From an uncultured Eubacteriales bacterium (lineage in GTDB: Bacteria; Bacillota; Clostridia; Oscillospirales; Butyricicoccaceae), in the NCBI GenBank assembly GCA_910586105.1, contig CAJUGU010000158.1, forward strand, positions 1-6,777: 6,777 nucleotides of DNA, in the 5' to 3' direction. The notes under the pieces were generated by a model. It had not been told where the DNA came from and searched no databases. It saw only the letters and a list, made by a program, of their open reading frames with translations. Position numbers and translations under genes: made by a program. Positions 5,810 through 6,777 of the stretch are shown in pieces. The first letter of the stretch is position 1. Every line of letters begins with the position of its first letter.

Positions 5810-6376
5810 ATGAACATCAGGCAGGTATTAAGGCCGGGCTTACAGCAGCAGGTTGCCGCCGCTGAGCGTATGCCGCAGAAGAAAAGCGCGCCGACGATCG
5901 CGGGCCGCGCCGACCGGACATCGTGGTCAAAGCAGGCGTTGGATTTTATCCGGGAGCAGAACCGCCTTGCGTGGCAGGATCCATCGGAGGACAAGAAAAA
6001 GGATCCGAATCTCAAGCGGCTGGAAAACGATCTGAAAACGCAAGACAAATGCATGAAGATCTTCATGCGGATCTCGAAAGGGGATATCGTGCCGCCGGAG
6101 GATCTGAACTATCTCGCGAACACGGATCCAATGGCGTTTATGCTGGCAATGGCGCAGCGGAAGGAGAAGCCGGACCCGAAGAAATGGAAGAGCGTGCTGG
6201 ACGACGAGGATCGCGAGGGAGCGGCAGAGGATTCATCGGATGCCGCGGGCGAGACCGGAGGCGACGGCGGCGAAGCGGTCGCAGCGGCGGCAGGATCGGC
6301 GGGCGCGGGTTCGTCCGGGATGGGCGCTTCCGGCGGCGGAGGCGGTTCCGCAGGCGGGGACTCCGGCGGGCTGTAA
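5810..6376 (+). CDS. Conserved-looking hypothetical protein with glycine/alanine/serine-rich tail
   Basis: I do not recognise a named family for this 188-residue protein. The start at 5810 is preferred because AGGAGG (5796-5801) lies 8 nt upstream and a good promoter ends at 5760; a start at 5693 would put that promoter inside the gene. Residues 1-60 are basic and polar. The core at about 65-134 is predicted helical, with ISKGDIVPPEDLNYLANTDP (88-107) followed by SVLDDED (128-134). I recall a similar GDxVPPED-type core in small uncharacterised Clostridia proteins, sometimes in phage-like settings, but could not check. Residues 142-188 are low-complexity Gly, Ala, Ser and Asp, probably disordered. 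There is no signal peptide or membrane segment. It forms a single-gene unit between its own promoter and a strong terminator. Confidence 0.82.
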   Translation: MNIRQVLRPGLQQQVAAAERMPQKKSAPTIAGRADRTSWSKQALDFIREQNRLAWQDPSEDKKKDPNLKRLENDLKTQDKCMKIFMRISKGDIVPPEDLNYLANTDPMAFMLAMAQRKEKPDPKKWKSVLDDEDREGAAEDSSDAAGETGGDGGEAVAAAAGSAGAGSSGMGASGGGGGSAGGDSGGL

Positions 6377-6403
6377 CGGCGATCGACCGGCAAGATAAAA
6401 AGA

Positions 6404-6433
6404 GGGCGCGGGATCCCGCGCCCTGTTTTTTTT
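6404..6433. terminator. Strong intrinsic terminator
   Basis: GGGCGCGGGATCCCGCGCCC (6404-6423) is a perfect 20-nt palindrome followed by TG and eight T (6426-6433). An A run precedes it (6397-6401), so it can also stop leftward transcription coming from the repeat array side. Confidence 0.92.
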
Positions 6434-6435
6434 CG

Positions 6436-6457
6436 GTTGTTGGTATGTTGTTGGTAT
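6436..6457 (+). repeat. 11-nt tandem duplication
   Basis: GTTGTTGGTAT occurs twice in direct succession, just after the T run of the terminator. Confidence 0.7.
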
Positions 6458-6489
6458 GGAGAAGGCGTGTCGCATGAAGGAAGTTTTTC

Positions 6490-6505
6490 GCAGGAGCGAT
6501 CCTGC
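6490..6505 (+). other. Short hairpin with GCGA tetraloop
   Basis: GCAGGA (6490-6495) and TCCTGC (6500-6505) pair around GCGA, a GNRA tetraloop when read on the plus strand. It lies 14 nt before the first array hairpin. This is suggestive of RNA structure but short. Confidence 0.35.
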
Positions 6506-6519
6506 CGCCGGATGAGATC

Positions 6520-6777
6520 GCCGCGCCCGCCGTCGTTTTGGCGGGCGTGGCTGAACGGGTGAACGGTTGAAGATACTTGCGTTTGCCGCCGTTAGGAAAC
6601 CGCCCAGCCCGCCGTCGTTGTGGCGGGCTGGGCAGCATGTATGAGCGGTACAAGACACTTGTGTTTTCCGACGCAGAAAACCGCTCTGCCCGCCGTCGTT
6701 GTGGCGGGCAGAGCAGCAGGCATAAGCGGTTGTGTACGCACCCGTTCCCCGCCGCAGCGGAAATGAAGTTTTTACTC
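6520..6777. repeat. Tandem array of three hairpin units, period 81-82 nt, open at the window edge
   Basis: Three 12-bp stems (6520-6551, 6602-6633, 6683-6714) share the inner arm CCCGCC/GGCGGG and the plus-strand loop GTCGTTKT (6532-6539, 6614-6621, 6695-6702). The outer arms read GCCGCG, GCCCAG and GCTCTG and each is matched by its partner, with one G-T pair in unit 1. Linkers of about 50 nt are also related: they share a GCGGT or ACGGT stretch, a CTTG segment (units 1 and 2) and a second hairpin with a 7-nt loop (GTTTTC/GAAAAC at 6663-6681; GTTT-CC/GG-AAAC at 6581-6600), which is weaker in unit 3. The spacing of 82 and 81 nt is not consistently a multiple of three, which argues against coding repeats. 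Confidence 0.75.

Larger units (their letters stand above)
6434..6777. other. Non-coding tail of the window
   Basis: No gene with a supported start is visible on either strand. The stretch holds an 11-nt tandem duplication (6436-6457), a short GNRA-loop hairpin (6490-6505) and then a tandem array of hairpin units that continues to the window edge. A gene may begin just beyond 6777. Confidence 0.6.

Noticed and set aside
5970..6420. Cluster of GGATCC sites in and after the last gene
   Set aside because: They fall in coding codons for Asp-Pro and similar pairs and in the terminator palindrome; no shared context suggests a functional repeat.
6520..6777. Possible CRISPR array
   Set aside because: The unit period of 81-82 nt, long palindromic cores with changing outer arms and related linkers do not fit a CRISPR, and no cas gene is visible.

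Overview
The window looks like a chromosomal stretch of a GC-rich Firmicute of class Clostridia, probably an Oscillospirales-type anaerobe. The grounds are strong AGGAGG ribosome binding sites about 8 nt before the starts, sigma-A-like promoters, short GC-rich hairpins with T runs as terminators, the N-terminus of a long single-chain PurL of the clostridial kind, and a secreted protein ending in a copper-amine-oxidase-N-like domain. I have not searched a database, so the taxonomic placement is inference.

Layout. The 5' end of purL runs leftwards out of the window (1-217, minus). It has a well-formed promoter (303-331) facing a second good promoter on the plus strand (356-383); an 8-bp inverted repeat overlaps both -35 boxes. 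Positions 384-892 hold no convincing gene but a chain of GC-rich palindromes. Next come rpe (893-1576, ribulose-phosphate 3-epimerase), an IolB/KduI-family isomerase (1802-2599) with its own promoter and a strong terminator, a secreted protein (2843-3949), a leucine-rich-repeat protein without signal peptide (4057-5574) and a small uncharacterised protein with a glycine-rich tail (5810-6376) ending at a strong terminator. The last 340 bases are non-coding.

The genes do not form one pathway. Most look like single-gene transcription units: purine synthesis (purL), pentose phosphate pathway (rpe), an inositol-type sugar-acid isomerase (iolB-like) and three proteins of unknown role. Only the secreted protein and the LRR protein look linked, because no promoter is visible in the short gap between them.

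The most unusual content is non-coding. At 6520-6777 three units spaced 81-82 nt apart each carry a perfect or near-perfect 12-bp hairpin with an 8-nt loop. The inner six pairs and the loop are fixed, while the outer part of the stem changes in a paired, structure-keeping way. A fourth hairpin of the same design, in the opposite orientation, sits at 610-641, almost 6 kb away. A separate 51-nt palindromic repeat occurs twice (527-577 and 1676-1726, 46 of 51 identical). These look like dispersed REP-like or structured RNA elements of this genome; their function cannot be told from this window.
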